Positions 9,776 to 21,327 of a stretch of 64,000 bases of DNA are shown in pieces. The DNA is taken from the NCBI GenBank assembly GCA_033439765.1, contig JAULSN010000001.1, positions 2,542,001 to 2,606,000 on the forward strand, given 5' to 3'. The position numbers and the translations under genes are program-made. The stretch is from Lasiosphaeria ovina (lineage: Eukaryota; Ascomycota; Sordariomycetes; Sordariales; Lasiosphaeriaceae). The notes under the pieces are model-generated. The model did no database searches. It saw only the letters and a list, made by a program, of their open reading frames with translations, and was not told the DNA's origin. Within the stretch, counting starts at the first letter, position 1. Every line of letters starts with the position of its first letter.

Positions 9776-12700
9776 ATTCCCAGCGTGATATGTGAAATAA
9801 TGGGGAGAAGGTGGCTGTTCATGGCGCATCATTATGTGTGTTCCAAGGGGGGAGAGAAGCTGTTCCGTCTCGCTGGGTGCTGGACTAGGGTCCGTCTGAG
9901 GCACCGTCCTAGTTATGGAAGCCGTTGATCCATCTAGTCCCCATCCTTTTGGCTTGGGCGGCTACCATTGAAGCGGGAAACATGGGATGCAAATGGATGA
10001 TTGAGCTAAGCTAACTACTGGAGGAAGAAGGAATCTAGGAAATCATAAAAATTACTTTCGACGCTTTCTTACGACGGCAGGCTGTAGCGTGGATGAGAAA
10101 GGTGGTAAGCTGGCGGATATTTGACGTTGTGAATTATTTTTGATTTGTATTTGAGTTGGCGGATTTGAAGGAGAGGTTGAGGCGAGAAGAGGCGTAAGTT
10201 TGAGAAGGAGGGGTCTTTCCCGTAGTAAAATATTGAACTTTGCGAGGAAGGAAATGGAGGAACTCCCAATCCCCCTTATTTAGGAGAAAGTAGAAGGAAA
10301 GGTTTATTTATAGAATATTATTATTAAAGCTTGGATCTGGTGAAGTGCTCGACCATGGTGATGAAGTTGAGTGGTTCACGACAACGCCCTAGGTAGAAGC
10401 TACGTGGACTCGTGAAACGTGCATAATTCCAAATTAACCTTATCGAAGGGAATTGTGGTGTGGTCTTGTAAAAAAAAGCAGTGTGCCTACTCGTTTTGTA
10501 AAACTAGATGGTAAATGTAGCGGATGTTGGAGCCTCAGTTCTGAGGTCTGTAGTACTGGCAGACTCTTGGCCCATGAGAATTATCACGGTGAGATCATAT
10601 TCGGTGACAGGCGGCAAATTGATAAGGCCGTGATTCTAATCTTCCTCATCCATCTGGTCAAGCTACCTGGCCACGGTCCTCGCTGTCCACGAGCATCAGC
10701 AAACTCGAGGGGTATTAAGAATTCAAGTCGAGCGAAAGTAAATACTGTAGGGTCTTTGGTTGCTGGTTTTGGAGAAGGTCTGCTTCTATATGAGTCGGGG
10801 TGTTCACCGGCCCTGTTGTGGCCTGGGTGTTCGCCGCCGCTGTATGGGGAGCCGGGCCTAGACGGGGAGTCGGGGCCTTAGTCTTTAAAGCGGCCCTTTT
10901 CAGAGTCTGCAGAACCTCGTAGTGATATCTCCCATTCTCGACGATCAACACCAAGATATCCTTGAAACTTCTTTACAAAGTCGACACGGCTTGTTGGCCA
11001 AATGCGATAGACCCCCAGACAATTCCTGTTGCTGCGGCATATCCCCAACGAAGCACATTGTAAAAGAGCATACGGAAGTTTTTTTGCCTCAAGTAAGGGG
11101 ATACCGTAACGAGTAGAGTAATAATGACATGTCCCCTACTAGTTCAGACACCAAAGGAACGAGAATAAGGGGTATGCTTCACCTGTGTGTATATGGTGAT
11201 GGGTATAAGCCATTTCACTTTTGTGATCTAATTAACTATGTAAGTCTCACCTTGGCTTCACTAATCTGCTAAACTCCGAGTGGGCTATATTAGTTAGTCT
11301 GGTGTTGACAATGTCGAAGACTAGCGTAATCTTCCGACTAGACGAATCGTTCTTAGCTGCCAATCGTCATCCTACAGCCTTTATCTAGTCCGTGAAAACC
11401 CCTACTACCTCAAGGACAGAGCAAAGAGCCAAACGGGTCTAATATAAGAGGAATGACTGCCTTATCCAGTCGTTCAATACAGAATCAGCTAATATAGGCC
11501 GTGGACCTTCAATACCAAGGCGTCTACTCTCAGCCCCACAAAACCTCGCCGTATCCGATTACCGAGAGGTATTAAACCACGTCGTGAAGCCATATTTACG
11601 TTTTTCTGTCGCGACAGGGACAGTCGCTATGGCATACGCTTTTCTCTTCTAGGCCTATAGCTGGTTCTCTACCGATAATAGATGACCCATTATTGGTCGA
11701 CCCATTATGCTCGGATCTCTCCGGGATATCATCGGGGATGTCTCGTCTTCCGGGCATCGCGGACCGTTTAGGAACCGGGAGTCTCTTCTGTGGGTTAGCT
11801 CCCACCAGACCATCTGGTTCCTCATAGTAACAAGACGATGACGATGATCTTTTCCGATTTCTTTAATTTGCGGCTTTCTTGATAATAGAATGCTTTTCGT
11901 TGGTAGGATGCTCTTTCCTAGCGCGAGGTTTCTTTGTGACCCCGAACCGGCGTTCTCCTATGTTTTGCTGGCGTCCCTAGTGGACTTCCAAGACGGGGGC
12001 ATGGTCGACGCGCCAGCACTGGTGAAATCCGGTGCCAGACCCTTTGCACTTGGGGAGGCCGGCGTGGGTATGTTAAAACGTACATCGGTTCCATGTGAGG
12101 CAGACAATTTTGTGGTTGTATTAGTGGAGTGCTAGTATATACATCCAGATATCATTGCTTTCACACTCGTGAAAATAGCTGGCCATATCTTTATTTTCCG
12201 CACGCTTAGACGCCACAGCCATACGCTCCTTTGCTATCCTCTCCCGCTCTTGGGACGATCCATGAGAGGAGTACCTATAACTCCCCAAAGGCTTCCAGGC
12301 GGCTGTGCACTGTTCCCGAGGAATATGTACATCCCATACGGCATCAACAAGGCGTATTTTGAAGATGAAAACGGCCTCGATAGTTCCAAGACGCGAGAGG
12401 TCTCCACTTGCCCCAGCAATCCCTCATCTGTATATTTCCGTAGCTACTCCGATCTAGACGTAATGTCTCCACGATCAGTTCCCAGAACAGTGGCTTGACG
12501 CAGAGCTTTATATAGTCGGCATGTAACTTTCTCTTCGGCCCCGGCTTTTGGACACTCCTCTCCACCAGATATGCTAGATATGTCCTCGGTGTTGCCTTCT
12601 CAATAATTCTCTAGCGTGCTAGACGATTTGATGTTGATTGACGATAAGGTAATGGAGTGAGAGTGCACTGTAGCTGCCGGGGCATTAGGTACCTAGGACA

Positions 12701-12786
12701 TACCTCCACCCCCGAGCCGTCGGGGCAAGTCGCGCACGCAACCAATCGGCCAACCTATTGCTCAATCGAGCAAGCCACGATCATGC
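9776..12786. other. AT-rich, gene-poor island with relic frames
   Basis: Base composition shifts toward A+T, with TATTATTAAA-type runs. Only short open frames occur. On the minus strand, protein-like stretches are separated by stops: about 11960-11600 (SSSSCYYEEPDGLVGANPQ onward), continuing past 11590 (LGIEGPRPILADSVLNDWIR), and 12565-12344 (KPLFWELIVETLRLDRSSY). None is recognised. The pattern suits an old mobile element or gene eroded by point mutation, possibly RIP, but no terminal repeats or transposase motifs could be identified. Confidence 0.4.
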
Positions 12787-13221
12787 CTAAGTCAGCGGCC
12801 ACACGCGCTCGAGAAGCGAAGGAAGCTTGCGGTTGCTCTGACTGATGAGGGTGTTGATCGTCTTGTTCTGCTTTTCGATTATCTTTTGCTTCTCCTCGAC
12901 AGTGTTCTTGAGCTTCTCCATATCATCATTGAGGGCCTTGATCTCATCCTTTGTCTCGTCCTCATTCCCTGCGCGGAATCGGACCTTCTTGACCGGTTGA
13001 ACGACTTTATCGGGGTCAGAATCGAGCCCAAATCTTTGCTTTGTCGTCCATGACCCCATCCTTGCTGCTCTGCGCCTTAATCCAGTCCCATTTTCTCTGC
13101 CTCCCTCTCCTCCAGACAGTCCGTTCAAGCTGCTAACGTGTATTTCGTAGGACTTGGGAGGACCATGGCGCACCTTCGTAAACATGTTCAGGTCTCTGAT
13201 CACTGCAGGTGACTGGTACAT
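12787..13221 (-). CDS. Hypothetical coiled-coil protein, 144 aa
   Basis: Unrecognised. The single-frame reading begins MYQSPAVIRDLNMFTKVRHG at 13221 and stops at 12787. The C-terminal half is strongly charged and heptad-like (about residues 88-132: DEIKALNDDMEKLKNTVEEK, then QKIIEKQNKTINTLISQ), so a coiled coil is very likely. Codon use fits a real gene better than the surrounding AT-rich island. It is divergent from dapB, with about 480 bp between start codons. Two doubts remain. The frame upstream of the ATG is open for only seven more codons before a TAA. Also, another frame (MDDKAKIWARF) reads well in the middle, suggesting a missed intron or a frameshift near 13000-13080. It may be a relic. 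Confidence 0.4.
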   Translation of the reverse strand: MYQSPAVIRDLNMFTKVRHGPPKSYEIHVSSLNGLSGGEGGRENGTGLRRRAARMGSWTTKQRFGLDSDPDKVVQPVKKVRFRAGNEDETKDEIKALNDDMEKLKNTVEEKQKIIEKQNKTINTLISQSNRKLPSLLERVWPLT

Positions 13222-13532
13222 CTCATCCTTGTAGTCATTAGGTTACCTTACCGCTCGGGAGCCGGGGCACGTGGAGGGTTAGGGTTGGCCAGTACGAATT
13301 ACAGGGATTAAATGGCTGGTCCAGGTCCAGGTCCCAACAGCGATCGGAGGTCGAGCTCGGCATGGCCCGCCCGCTAAAACAGTACCTAGCGGCAGTTGGC
13401 TGGGCGGTGTCACGTCGTCGCGGCACGCCAGCACCTCAACACTGTCTCAGGTCGTCGTGTCTCTCTGCCGGCAGAAGAATCGAATCAAAGCAACACAAAC
13501 CACCCCATTCCCGAATGGTAGTTGAATAGCGG

Positions 13533-13539
13533 TCCAATC
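13533..13539 (+). promoter_or_regulatory. CCAAT box upstream of dapB
   Basis: CCAATCA lies about 165 bp before the dapB start codon, a usual distance for a fungal CCAAT element. No experimental support; assigned by position. Confidence 0.3.
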
Positions 13540-13700
13540 AACAACCAGATATGGTTTTATTGTGCGCTCAACAAAGACTGCACACTGTTCTCGACCTTTG
13601 GCGAGCTTGGTAGTCGTGGCCGTTGCCTTTCTTTGTGCGACGGCAGCACAGCAGCGCAGCACCTTGTGTTGTCCCTCAAGGGCCTTTGCCTCCGCCTCCA

Positions 13701-16566
13701 ATGGCGCCGGTGCCTTACTCAGACGACCCTCTCGTCTCTGCTGTCGGACACAGCAGCCGCAACAGAAGTCGAAGCCGAAGCCGAAGCCGAAGGAGGATGT
13801 CGCACGAAACAGCGTCTTCCGTCTCGACCACGAGCCTCGTCTTCGAGCGCATCGATGAGCGCCTCGCCGCCAAGGAAGCCCGCTTCCCCGACGACGACCA
13901 CCCGCTCAAGGATGACCCCGACCACGATGATCTCGAGACGGGGCCCTTCCTCGGCAATGGCACCGCCTCCCGAGAGGACCACCCGGGGCCCGTACCCGGT
14001 CCCAAGCGCATGGATCGGGGGCTGCGCAAAGTGCTCATCATCGGCGCCGGCCTCATGGTTGCTGCCTGGGTTATCGGCCTCTTCGCCTACATTGCCACAA
14101 AGTCCTACAAGCATGCCTCCACCTTCGAGCACGACCCACAGGCGACCGTCTCGCGAGGGAATGGAAAGCAGGTGACGCTAGACCAGGTCATGGGCGGCTT
14201 CTGGCGCGCCGAGAGCCACAGCATCAGCTGGATCGCCGGTGCCGATGGCGAGGACGGCCTGCTGCTCGAGCAGGGCGCGGCTGGCAAGGACTACCTCGTC
14301 GTCGAAGACATTCGGGCTAGGAACCCGAGTGCCGCAAGCCAGCCTCAAGTCCTGAAAAGCAAGACCTTGATCAAGTCGGGCAGCTTCGAGTACGGCGGAA
14401 AGACGTACCAAGCGTCCACGACAAGACCCAGCAGGGATCTACAGAGAGTGCTAGTTGGGACAAATATACAGTCCAATTGGCGCCACTCGATGTGGGGCAT
14501 TTACTGGATCTTTGACGTGAACACCCAGACGGCCGACCCTCTGGTTCCGGGCGAGCCCGAGGCGCTGGTCCAGCTGGCCCAGTGGAGTCCGACAAGCGAC
14601 AGTGTTGTCTTGACAAAAGACAATAACCTGTTTATTCGCAGGGTCGGCTACGACAAGATCACCCAGATCACCACCGACGGCGGTTCAGAGGTGTTCAATG
14701 GCGTCCCTGACTGGGTCTACGAAGAGGAGGTGTTTGGCGGATCCAGCGCCACCTGGGTGTCGGATGACGGCAACTACATCGCCTTCTTGCGCACCAACGA
14801 GACAGGCGTCCCCGAGTACCCCATCCAGTATTTCGTGTCCAGGCCGAGCGGCAACACCCCGAAGCCCGGCGAGGAAGCGTACCCCGAGGTCCGGAACATC
14901 AAGTACCCGAAAGCCGGCGCCCACAACCCCGTCGTCGACTTGAAGTTCTTCGATGTGGTCCGCGGTGATGTCTTTTCGGTCGACAACATCTCTGGCCGGT
15001 TTGCTGATGATGATCGGCTCATCACCACAGTTGTCTGGGCCGGCAGTCAGGTCTTGATTAAGGAGACGAACAGGGTCAGCGATGTTATGCGCGTCGTTCT
15101 CGTCGATGTGGTTGCGCGCACCGGAAAGGCCGTCAAGACTACCGATGTCAAGGCGATTGACGGAGGCTGGTTCGAGATCTCGCAGAAGACAAAGTTCATC
15201 CCGGCCGACCCTTCCAAGGGGCGAGCGCACGACGGCTATATTGACACTGTCATCCACGACGATGGCGACCACCTGGCATACTTCTCGCCCTTGGACAACC
15301 CCGAGCCGGTAATGCTCACCTCTGGAAAGTGGGAAGTTGTTGATGCTCCATCGGCCGTTGACCTGGACAGGAATATTATCTACTTTGTCGCAACAAAGGA
15401 GTCGTCTATCCAGCGCCACGTCTACCAAGTGAAGCTCACCGGACATGACCTGGCACCCGTGTCTGATACCACGGTCGAGGGCTACTATAGCATTTCGTTT
15501 TCCGCCGGGGCCGGCTATGCTCTGCTGTCGTATTCGGGCCCTGGAATCCCGTGGCAAAAGGTTGTCAGCACTCCAAGCAATTCGGCCAAATACGAACATG
15601 TCGTGGAAGAGAATAAGAATCTGGCCGAGAATGCCAGGAAGCACGAGCTTCCCATCAATATCTACGGTACCATAAACGTAGACGGCGTCGAGCTCAACTA
15701 TATCGAGCGGCGGCCGCCGCACTTTGACGAGAGCAAGAAGTATCCCGTCCTCTTCCAGCAGTACAGTGGCCCGGGCTCGCAGACTGTCAACAAGAAGTTT
15801 GCTGTCGACTTCCAAGCGTACGCAGCTGCTGGTCTGGGCTATGTGTGTGTGACAGTCGATGGACGGGGCACTGGCTACATTGGTCGCAAGAACCGTGTCC
15901 TCGTCCGTGGCAATCTGGGCCACTGGGAGTCACACGACCAGATTGCGGCTGCCAAGATCTGGGCAGCAAAGAAATACGTCGACGAGGCTCGGCTCGCCAT
16001 CTGGGGCTGGAGCTACGGCGGCTTCATGACACTCAAAACTCTGGAACAAGATGCTGGCGAGACTTTTAGTTATGGCATGGCCGTCGCGCCCGTGACGGAC
16101 TGGCGCTTCTACGACAGCATCTACACGGAGCGGTATATGCTCACGCCGCAAACAAACGGCCACGGTTACGACACGAGCGCCATTACCAATGTCACGGCCC
16201 TCTCGCGGAACGTGCGGTTCCTCCTCATGCACGGCGTTGCGGACGACAATGTCCACATGCAGAACTCGCTGACGCTGCTCGACCGGCTCGACCTGGTCGG
16301 CATCGAGAACTACGACGTCCACGTGTTCCCCGACAGCGACCACGGCATCTACTTCCACAACGCCAACCGGATCGTTTATGACAGTGAGTGCTCCCCATTT
16401 GCAGTAGCCCCGGCGTAAAGTTGAAAACGCTAATCCGGACTCGGTAGAACTAAGCAACTGGCTTGTCAACGCCTTTAATGGGGAATGGTTAAAGATCCCC
16501 AATGCGCTGCCGAACGAAAGTAAGGAGAAGAGAGACCTCGCCGTAACACCCTTGACCTTGGAATAA
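13701..16566 (+). CDS. dapB: Dipeptidyl aminopeptidase B (vacuolar, DPP IV family S9B)
   Basis: Type II membrane serine peptidase that removes X-Pro/X-Ala dipeptides from N termini; family members (DapB/Dap2) sit in the vacuolar membrane. Two exons, 13701-16383 and 16448-16566, join in frame (intron 16384-16447, GTGAGT...GGTAG) to 933 residues, the usual length. The order is a cytosolic Ser/Arg-rich N terminus, one transmembrane segment at about 111-133 ([20 protein letters not shown]), a beta-propeller region, then an alpha/beta-hydrolase domain. The catalytic triad is visible: Ser771 in GWSYGG, Asp848 in GVADDNVH and His881 in DSDHGIY. The propeller also carries [10 protein letters not shown], the Glu-Glu motif that binds the substrate amino terminus. 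The frame is open further upstream to 13623, but the ATG at 13701 fits family N termini and sits in good context. Long antisense open frames are codon-bias shadows. Confidence 0.96.
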
Positions 16567-17981
16567 TATAATGGAGCAGGTCTGGACAGCATACTAGTAA
16601 ACATTATGAGCTAGCTGGCGTATGCCTTGGTATACTGTCGGCCATATAGAGACGCTTCATGACATTGAGAAACGCGTGTTGTGATAAAAACACGGCGGCT
16701 ATTGAACCTAACCGAGTCCAAACTCGGCCTGTGTCAACTTTTCACGGCCACTTTAACTATGACTTGAGAAATACACGTTTGGTATTTCAGTTTGTCAGGC
16801 ATTTCGGCATATCATTGACTCCTTGTCGTCACACAGCTTCACACAGCCATCTTGTCAAACAGAAACCTGCCGAAGATATATCTCTCGAGATGCGATTTCT
16901 GTCAGAAAGGATCAGCAACAGCCATATCGTCCGTGCTGTGCTCTTGGCCTTGGCTGTGTTTTTTTTTGGGGGATATATATAGATTAGGCTCGTAGGAAGG
17001 AAGCTTGGGGGTACTCTGTCCCCGTTGGATTCATGTCATGTCATGCATACCCTCGTTCCCTCTTGCACTAGTTCTCTGCCTTGTTTCAAAACTTAGCAGT
17101 CTCTGCTATCTAACAGTCCAGAGAAAAACTTCACATGCTGGGACCTGGGTCCTGCAAGGCGGCCGGCCGGCGGCAAGTAGCCCGCCCTCTGCCCTCTGCC
17201 CTCTGCTGAGTGACTGACTACCTACCTCCTAACTAGATATTTCGGCGCAGCATAGTTGTTGTGCGCGTCTGTTGGTGCTGGTGTTGGTGTTATACTGGGG
17301 AGAAAAAAATGTTCTTGTTCCCGCTCTCCGTCAATGCCGTTGCCTGGGACACACACACCCCCCCCCCCCTTCCCAACCCAACACACACACCAACAAGAGG
17401 CTGCTCCTCAGCCACAGCCATAGCCACACTCCTCCCCATCCACATCCCTTGTGCAAAAAGCAACTGCTCGTGCTTTTGTCACAGTATCGTATCGCCTACT
17501 TGCCTCAGGTAGGAAATCAGTCACCCATTCATCCATCCGAGCCGCATCGTGTCCAAGGCCACCACATCGTCGGGAGCTTCCCTTTTTCCTGCGCGGGGTG
17601 CGGCGGGGCTGCGCAACGAATGGGCATGCGAGGAACAAAACACCAACGAGGCTACGGTACCTACCGGCCAGCCTGACAATGGAGAGAAAGGGGTGGTCAC
17701 CTCATAATTGCGTCTTTTGCTAGACGAAATCCTATTCACAATTAAGCCTGCCTACGGTATATGGTATGTATTGTCTATACCTACTATTGGGTAATCCTTT
17801 TTTTTCCCTCCTTTTCCCTCGATAACGGGCAAAGAAAAATGCGACAAAAGCCTTTTCGTCTCTCTCGCTAGGTATTGTGAACCAGATCAAGAACGCCGGC
17901 CGTGATTCGCAGCTTGTCCCTTCCATGTGCCAATGCGCGTAACAACGCACGCACTAACATGTAACACAACGGGCACCTCTC

Positions 17982-18005
17982 TTTTTTTTTTTTTTTTTTT
18001 TTTTT
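17982..18005 (+). repeat. Poly(T) tract, 24 nt
   Basis: Uninterrupted run of 24 T in the dapB-SWIM spacer. Length is likely to be unstable and error-prone in sequencing. Confidence 0.9.
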
Positions 18006-21000
18006 GCGGGATTGCCTCTTTTGACTTGCTTACCCTATCGTGCAGCAATGCCAAGAGAAAAAAAGCTTGCTCCAAGCGGACTTGTCCAAGTGCGTTTCCT
18101 GTGGCTGAACTGCCTTCTTTGGTGTAAGGTGCTCAATACAATACACACACAAGTTGGTGGTATCTACGCCACTGTAGGAAGGAATGTACATAGGTGTTGG
18201 ATATTTCATTTTGAATCATAGAAAACGTCGTAGTGAAGGGGAAAAAAGTTCCGCACATGACTGAGCGTCCGCTGTGTCTTTCGATTGGTCAATTTGGATC
18301 GCGAACCTCCCCGCAGGTTCCAGTTATCATCACTTCTCCCCCTTACGAGGTACGTATTGTCAGTGATGGTTTCTTGCTCAGTAGCAATGAGTGAGTGAGT
18401 CACGAATGCAACGACGGTGAGTTTCGTTTGCCCGTCTCGAACAGCAGCCAAACAACGCAGCCGTTCTGTTCTGGGAAGCACCGAGCATAGCCCCTGCGTG
18501 CGCGTGTCCTGGAAGAGGTACCCTACTGTGCGTTTGTACCGTATGTATATGCATATATACAGTATGTCCTGTACAGTTTGACCAGTCCGCTGAGGCCGCG
18601 GAAAGAGGAATGGCTGCCACGATGCAACCAATCCCCAAGCCACCCCGCAGCCATTTTTGTCATGTGAGTGAGAGCCTTGTATTTGACCAAGCAAGAGTGT
18701 GAGCTGACCACTCGGTGTGGGGGTTGAAGAGTTGATAGAGACCGAGACCTGCCAGGCAAGCATCGGGACTGTATGTATGTATGTGTATATCCGTACGGAG
18801 TATCCGTAACATACAATCATACATCAATTCGTATGTTCGTGCGCCCAGCCAGCAACGTCATTACGAAAAATGATGCTGGCCCGCAGCACGCCAGACAATC
18901 AAGTAGGCTCAGTAGGTAAGGTAGGCGAGTAAGCACTTTCTTCACGCCAAACACTGTCGTCAGATCTCTAAGTAGAAAGCTACGTTATCTACGTCATCCC
19001 AAAGCCTCAATTCATCCGCAGCCCATCTTCCGAGGAGGTGAAAGTAAAAGTCGGTACGGACACGGGCTTTGAAACCCGGTTGCAATGCCACGGGTATCCG
19101 TACATACACACGCACACTAGTGTAAAGACGCACACTAAAGACGCGTAGTAAAAAGCTATTGTAAATAGCTCCCAAGAGTCCCCTTATCAGGTGAGGCGGC
19201 GACAGACTGGACGCGACGAATGCGAATGGGGGTCGATGCTAACGCGACCTTGGCGTCGGCGGCATTATCATGACCTGCGGGAACAGGGTAGTGATGCCCT
19301 AATGTCGCCCTCAAGACGAACCAATACGATTGAGAAGACCGCCCGTACTAGCCGGCAGCGACCAGTGCATCGCCAAAAATCGCATCGTCGCAATCGCCTA
19401 GACCTGGAGAGTTGCGTAGGCATTGACATGACGGGATGCCCGGATATCGTTTGCATCCTCTCATTGTCACCCTGTAGAGTCATCCCGAAGCAACCGAGAA
19501 GAGGAAGGCGGGAAAATTGTTCAGGCTCGGAATTCCGCAACGGCCGGAGGGAGAAAATGGAGGGCAAGGCCTCCAAAAAAAAAGATCCAAAAATTCATGC
19601 AGGTCGGCCGCTCGGAGGCAGTGCAAAACATTCGCGTCTGGAATTCTGCCTTTTGGGTCGGCCTTCGAGACACGGCCGACTCGGGTCGTTCCACAGCCCC
19701 TTTTCCCACCGCGGAGCGGACATTGTGCACACCCTCCTCCATGCAAGTGGCCCCCCGTTACCGTTCCACCGGGTCCGCTCGAATCCCTCCGCCGGGTTCA
19801 CATCGCGGCTGCATTCCGTCCCAGGCAGACTTCGGCGCCCTCTGTCTGCCTCGCTGGCTGGCCTATCAGCGCAGGTCTGCCGGAAAGAGAGCTGTGATAG
19901 GGCTGTTGCATTTGTAAAGCATAAACAACAGCAAATAGCAACGTTACGGGAATACCTATCGGGCGCGAAACGGGGGTTCGTGCTTACAACGCTTGGAGGA
20001 TTCCGGAACCGATTATGTCAGGTTCTTGAGAAGCATATGCCCAGAGAGGACCCGGAGAGGGCTGTTCGCTAGTCTCTTAAAATCTCCTACGGAAATCCTG
20101 CGGCATGGGCGAACGTGTGGCTCGTGACGAAGCCCAGCATCAAGTCCTGATTGGCAGTTGAAAAGTGGCTGGCCATACGGCATACGTAGGGAGGTATGAA
20201 GTTATCGCTTGCCCCTGGTGTTGAAGGCATGCCGGCTGGAGGCTGCGGCGGCCAAGGCACGGATAGTTGGCGACTGGAGAGTGGCCGAGCCATCGGCCAT
20301 AACTTGGTAGGCGAAGGTTGCATGAGGTCTGTGAGTGTGTATCTTCCTTTCAAAGAAAAAAGCAGCCATGGCTCTCTCATCAGGGGGGTTGTGGCCCTTT
20401 TCTTGGTATCCAGTCTTCATCTTGATCGCCTCGGAACCGAGTTTAGGCCCGGACATGGCGATGGCCGCCGGGGAACAAGCTCGGTGGCGGGTCCGAGTCG
20501 ACCGCTGTCGGGTCAGTGAGCGGCTCGGTGAGTGTTGGTCCCAGAATCCAGATAGCAGCGCGGGGGGGCAATTCATCGCCCATGGCTTATGTGCAGGAGC
20601 TATGGCGGGGTTACAAATCATGGTGAAGGGGCAGGAATACACGATGCCGCACCTTATATTGCATCACTGTGAACAGAGGGAACCCTGTCTTTTGACTGCC
20701 ATCGCCAGGATTTCTGTTTCGCATAACACTGTAACGGCGCAGATCGACTTGACAAGGTCCCGGATGCACTCGATGTTTACCCGTTTCTAGAAAAGAAGCC
20801 AACACCAACGGCCTCATCCAAGCTGGATACTGAAGAAGCTAAGAGGAGAGTGGTATGTAAGTATGGGAGTCCTGTATGTACGAATACAGTACCATGGATG
20901 GCCATGGCAAACCAAGGGGCGGTCAGCACTCCTGGTTAGATGCACGCTCAACCCAGCGAGACGAGGACGAACACGACAACGCGAGAGAAGGGTCGATGCT

Positions 21001-21310
21001 GCAAAGAACCTCACCGAAAGGCAAGGAACGGGCATTTGTCCACTGTACGGAGTAGCTCAGGCGCCCGTCTTTCCGCATTCGAGACAGTCCACGTTCGTTT
21101 CGGGATGAGCAACCTGAGCAAAGACGCAACAGACGTGGCCGCAGAAATGCGGCCGTCTTCGACATTTATGATAGAGCGACCGGTGTGTCCAAGTCGGGCG
21201 CTGCACGTTGCAAGGCAGACCCGCCCGTTACGGTTGGCAATTGCCATTCAATGGCATGGCGTAGCCATCCCGCCTTTCGGGGCTTTAGCTTCTCTTGTAA
21301 CTGGTAGGTA

Positions 21311-21327
21311 GGGGGGGGGGGGGGGGG
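21311..21327 (+). repeat. Poly(G) tract, 17 nt
   Basis: Uninterrupted run of 17 G, preceded by GGTAGGTA. Such runs can form G-quadruplex-like structures on the G-bearing strand. Confidence 0.9.

Noticed and set aside
13623..13700. N-terminal 26-residue extension of dapB
   Set aside because: Frame is open, but the residues are unlike family N termini; ATG 13701 is a better start.
14685..15923. 412-codon antisense frame inside dapB
   Set aside because: Codon bias of dapB leaves the complementary frame open; no motif and dapB is intact.
19191..20072. 293-codon plus-strand frame
   Set aside because: Arg/Ser-rich, overlapped by several frames on both strands, no domain or good start context; likely chance in stop-poor sequence.
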